From positions 4,194,846 to 4,258,845 of the forward strand of contig JARCOQ010000006.1 of the NCBI GenBank assembly GCA_029207755.1: a stretch of DNA of 64,000 nucleotides. The letters run 5' to 3'. This stretch comes from Chamaea fasciata (Eukaryota > Chordata > Aves > Passeriformes > Sylviidae). The number at the start of each line of letters is the position of its first letter. The stretch's first letter is position 1. This document shows positions 60,651 to 64,000 of the stretch, piece after piece. Below the pieces are notes generated by a model. That model did no database searches. It was not told where the DNA came from and was given only the letters and a program-made list of their open reading frames with translations. A program made the position numbers and the translations under genes.

Positions 60651-62475
60651 CTCTGTTATTACTGTCAGGATGCCAAGGGCCTGTAAAATGTTGTGTGGTT
60701 TCCTGCCTAGCAGAAAATTATGGAGAGGTTTGAACAACAAAACCGATGGAGCACAAAGGCAGAAACATGCAGTGCCTTGGGGTATTGCGTAAGGGAAATC
60801 GCAACCACGCAGCCGAAAGTGGAGCAGAGTGGAAGGTCAGCGCAAGCATTGATGGGTTCATGCTGCACGCTGGCTGAAATGTTCCTGAGGGAAAGGTGTG
60901 AAGGATCTGATCTCTGTAAATAACCTTGGAATAAAGTTCAGCTTGGTCATATAATTCAGTGGATGACTAAACAAATTGTGAGGAAAAACAAGATAGAGCC
61001 TGCCTCAGTGAGCCCATCCCTCAGCTGTTGGCTGGTTAGACCTAGGGCCAGAGAGTATTTGCTTAAAGGAATGGTTATTTTGGCTCCATGTGTTCCTTTA
61101 TCCTTTGGGTGAGCAAATAATGCTGAATATTTATAGCTGTGATAATTTGCCATTTTAAATAAAAGGATCTTAGGAACATAGATCTGGTAAATCAGACCAG
61201 TTTGGTTAAGAGCATTTTGCCAAGAGTTCAGGAAATGGATTGCAGGTGCCCCCCGTTCCATGTTTATTTACCTCCTGGCAATTGAGCTTTAATAATGCTT
61301 CAGTTCTAATAACCTGACTTCACAGGTAAAGAAATGTCACAATAATATTTATTGCTGAGCATGACAAAGTGTTATAGCCTTCAATTAGTGTAGTATCGTT
61401 TGCTGTGCACAAGTGCCTTGTATATAATATGGTACATCTAGTCTGGAATAAAATTTACATTAAGAATTGCTCACTGTTTTCAGTGCTGACACATCATAGT
61501 CAATGAATGTTTTTGTATTAATTGGCTTTGGATGAAATCTGTCTCTTTTTTTTTTAGTGCAACAAACTTTTAGGGACTTTTGCAGTAGAAAAGACTGTAA
61601 ATTTGATTCTTTCATGACTGAGATATCGTGTATGTCTTATAATTCTGAAGTTTGCAGTTCCATGGTTTATATATTACTCCTTGATTTTGATTTATGTTGA
61701 GAAAAAAGTTTATTTTGGGGATTGAGACCAATTCCTTTATTTGTTAAAGACTGAACTATATATGGTCTGCATCCTTATTTAGGGCTTTAAGATAGTTTTG
61801 GAGTATTATCAAAGAGAGTTGATAGTTCTGACGTTTCTGACAGAATAAAAATGGTGCCTTAATAATTTGATGCCCCAGGTCAGTACATATCACCTGGAAA
61901 AAGAAATAAATGATGAAGTTTAAAATTTTTCTTCTGTTGTTTCTTGTGTTGCACTCTGGGGTTGATCTTGAAGACAGCATTCCTGCAATAGTTAGGAAGT
62001 CTGCCACTTTCTTTTTCTTTTTTTTCCCTTAATTGTTGTTTTCGTCATTTCTAATATACACTGAAGGCATAAATAAACTCTTACTTGGATGTGAATATTT
62101 AGAATAGAGTGCCCTTTCATGCCTATCCTACTGTAATGCTGAGTTGAAAACATGTAGGAAAGTCATATTAGAGTCGCTCACGGGTTGACAAACTTCAAAT
62201 GCTCCTTAGTTCTGTTCTTTTTGAGGTGCTCCTATAATACAGTTTGTTATTTTATTGCCTTTGTAGCTTTTTCTTGATGGCAGATAATTTGATGCTGAGC
62301 TAATAACCAAGACTAGGGAGTTGAGGCTCTTGTTCCCTTGTTCCCAGGTGGCTTAATATAGCCAGAACTTATTTTTGTAAAGTCTGTAGAAAGTAGGAAT
62401 GAATCAGCAAGAAACTCTTATGAAAGGCCTGCAAAAAGCTTCCTGTTGACTGGATATAAATGAAATTTTTTTTAG
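60290..62475 (+). other. MFSD10 5'-UTR intron
   Basis: Sequence between the likely first-exon donor in the CpG island and the acceptor before the start codon. After about 60650 it becomes ordinary AT-rich DNA with no recognised repeat or exon. The left boundary moves to 60058 if the other donor is used. Confidence 0.6.
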
Positions 62476-62493
62476 AAGCAGAGCACTGGGAAC

Positions 62494-62664
62494 ATGGCCC
62501 TGCAAGAGAGAGGAACCGGCAGCAGCTCCACGAATGACAAGCAGGAACAGAACTATAATCGTGTTATTACAATTGTCTTCCTGGCACTCTTCATCGACTT
62601 GTTGGGATTTGCTCTCATCTTGCCACTCTTTCCTTCCATCCTTGATTATTACAGCCAGACTGAG
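62494..62664 (+). CDS. MFSD10: MFSD10 coding exon 1
   Basis: Residues 1-57, including transmembrane helix 1. 18 bp of 5' UTR (62476-62493) lie in the same exon after a TTTTTTTAG acceptor. Donor GAG|GTAAGT. The hydrophobic segment and the join to exon 2 fix the frame. Confidence 0.92.
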
Positions 62665-63923
62665 GTAAGTAACAAGAAAGTCAGCCCACAGAAAGTGGTA
62701 GGATCTTGAGGGAGGAATGGAAGAAAAATCACCTGCCTTGGGGCAAACTAAACAGCTGTCAGAAGATTAATAATTACCCGGCACATATAAATGGTTCATG
62801 GACTGAATTTATTTGCATAAAACTCTTCACATGTATTTTTTCATTAAAATGTGAGATTTATTTTGGTAAAAATTCAAGTATTTCTTAGGGACTAGTCCTT
62901 GTAGTTACCAATGCTCTGGTGTTTTACACTGATGTCACTGGTGAGGCAGTTCATAGTGGATCTGTGTGCTGGGGTTCATTGAAGAACCAAGGAGATGAGA
63001 GCTTTTACCCCACCTATTTCACAAGGTCACTTGCTTCCTCCCCTAGTGTGGAGTTCCATCTCAACTTCCATCCCTAGCAGGGAGCTGGCTGCTGCTCCAG
63101 GAACAGAGCAGAAGGTCCTGTTGGATCCTGGCTGTGCAGGATCATTGTTACCCTTCTCAGGTGTTAATGGCATTACTGGTCAAGGTGAACATGTTGTTGT
63201 GGGAGAATCGTTTTTGCAGCCCACACGTCTGTCTCTCAGTCCCTTTCTAACCCCACTCCAGCTGCAGCTGTAGGCTGTGTCCTTCTTACTACCATATCTC
63301 TAACCCAAACCATGGACTCTGATCTCCAGGGTCTTCCCTCACTTCCAGTGTATTTCCAAGAGCCAAGATCTGCACTTTCTTTTCCAGACCCTCTTCTTTT
63401 CAAGTCCTCCTCCTCTTTTTGGCAATCATTCTTTTTTGCACCACCTTTTCTTTCTTCATCTGCAAGCTTCTGGTTTTCCCAAGCTAAACAGTCTATGTGC
63501 AGCAGGACAGAGTGTGTCTCATGATGCCTTTTTAATTGAAAGATTCAGGGCGTGCCTGTTTAATTCAGGATTTAACAAGTAATGGGCCTGAAGGCTTGAA
63601 AAAGTTCAAATTCAGACATTCCCCCACCCAAACATATACTATCTGCAGTCTGATAACATTCACAATTTAAGCTATTTTTGGCCTGTGATCAGTGAGGAAA
63701 TTTTCCCTTGTGGGGAGGAGGAGGGAAGGAATCATCAAACATTGTCTCTAGTTCACTAAGCTCTGATGCTGTCTTTGAAAATAAAACTGTCTTCCTGCTT
63801 TTTCCCTGTTATCTTTTTTTTTTCAGGATGGACTCTATTTGTCATTGCAGCGTGGGGTAGATTGGTTTGCAGTGATGGCTGGGATACCTCCAGAGAGGAA
63901 ATACAACAGTGTCTTGTTTGGAG
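62494..63923 (+). CDS. MFSD10: Major facilitator superfamily domain-containing 10, N-terminal part (3' end off window)
   Basis: MFSD10 (TETRAN) is a 12-helix major-facilitator transporter, proposed to export organic anions. Two coding exons are visible, 62494-62664 and 63827-63923, giving the first 89 residues. The N terminus is short and polar (MALQERGTGSSSTNDKQEQN). TM1 follows at about 24-50 (VITIVFLALFIDLLGFALIL and onward), then the LQRGVDWFAVMAGIP and RKYNSVLFG segment, which aligns with human YGSWQGGVDWFATAIGMPVE-KRYNSVLFGG. The gene follows NOP14 in the same orientation, as in human. The start has A at -3 and G at +4. Confidence 0.93.
62665..63826 (+). other. MFSD10 intron between coding exons 1 and 2
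   Basis: 1.16 kb intron. The middle (about 63000-63500) is C/T-rich with a few short open frames that match nothing I know. No repeat family or RNA gene recognised. Confidence 0.65.
63827..63923 (+). CDS. MFSD10: MFSD10 coding exon 2
   Basis: Residues 58-89 plus one base (DGLYLSLQRGVDWFAVMAGI, then PPERKYNSVLFG). Strong acceptor TTTTTTTTTTCAG|GA; donor G|GTAGGG. The split final codon leads into TM2, which lies off the right edge. Confidence 0.94.
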
Positions 63924-64000
63924 GTAGGGAAACTGAACAAACAAGCTAACAGCCAAAAAACAATGTTTTTTCCAAGTTATTAGCAATGTTGATGTGAAGA
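63924..64000 (+). other. MFSD10 next intron, partial
   Basis: 77 bases following the exon 2 donor to the right edge of the window. Nothing recognisable. Confidence 0.8.

Overview
This is vertebrate nuclear DNA from a bird, most likely a neoavian. Split genes with canonical GT-AG introns lie in AT-rich sequence with low CpG, broken by two CpG-island promoters. The repeats are avian: several CR1 non-LTR retrotransposon fragments, and one full-length solo LTR of a family known from memory to be widespread in bird genomes (its 5' end resembles TGTGCTGGTTTTGGCTGGG). There are no bacterial-type genes, CRISPR arrays, tRNA or rRNA genes.

Three protein-coding genes were reconstructed exon by exon, with reading frames that join exactly across every intron. 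(1) GRK4, a G-protein-coupled-receptor kinase, on the minus strand. Fourteen coding exons lie between 31098 (start codon) and 1159, giving 511 residues. The last C-terminal exons lie off the left edge. (2) NOP14, a small-subunit-processome protein needed for 18S rRNA maturation, on the plus strand. All 18 coding exons are present, 31859 to 53899, giving 872 residues, with a poly(A) signal at 54075. (3) MFSD10, a major-facilitator transporter, on the plus strand. Only its first two coding exons are present (62494-62664 and 63827-63923), preceded by a CpG island at about 59.8-60.65 kb that should hold its promoter and 5'-UTR exon.

The layout MFSD10 / NOP14 / GRK4, with NOP14 and GRK4 head to head, matches the order on human 4p16.3. 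The two start codons of the divergent pair are 760 bp apart inside one CpG island. That interval carries a perfect TCTCGCGAGA element (BANP-type), two ZNF143/SBS-like elements in opposite orientations, and a YY1-like GCCATTTT. The genes share regulation by position, not function: NOP14 is a housekeeping ribosome-biogenesis factor and GRK4 a signalling kinase.

Region by region: 1-31046 is GRK4 exons and introns, including a 10.2 kb intron 1, a sense-oriented solo LTR at 19312-19843 and a poly(T)38 tract at 20590. 31047-31858 is the divergent promoter. 31859-54100 is NOP14, with CR1 fragments in introns 7, 10 and 13; the largest is about 1.6 kb of antisense ORF2 remnant. 54101-59767 is intergenic, with a forward CR1, a perfect 16-bp-arm hairpin and a probable second LTR. 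59768-64000 is the MFSD10 promoter, 5' intron and first coding exons. I found no convincing undescribed system. The most notable points are the promoter architecture, the LTR 75 bp from a GRK4 splice donor, the in-frame skippable GRK4 exon 2, and the hairpin and LTR-like segments between NOP14 and MFSD10.
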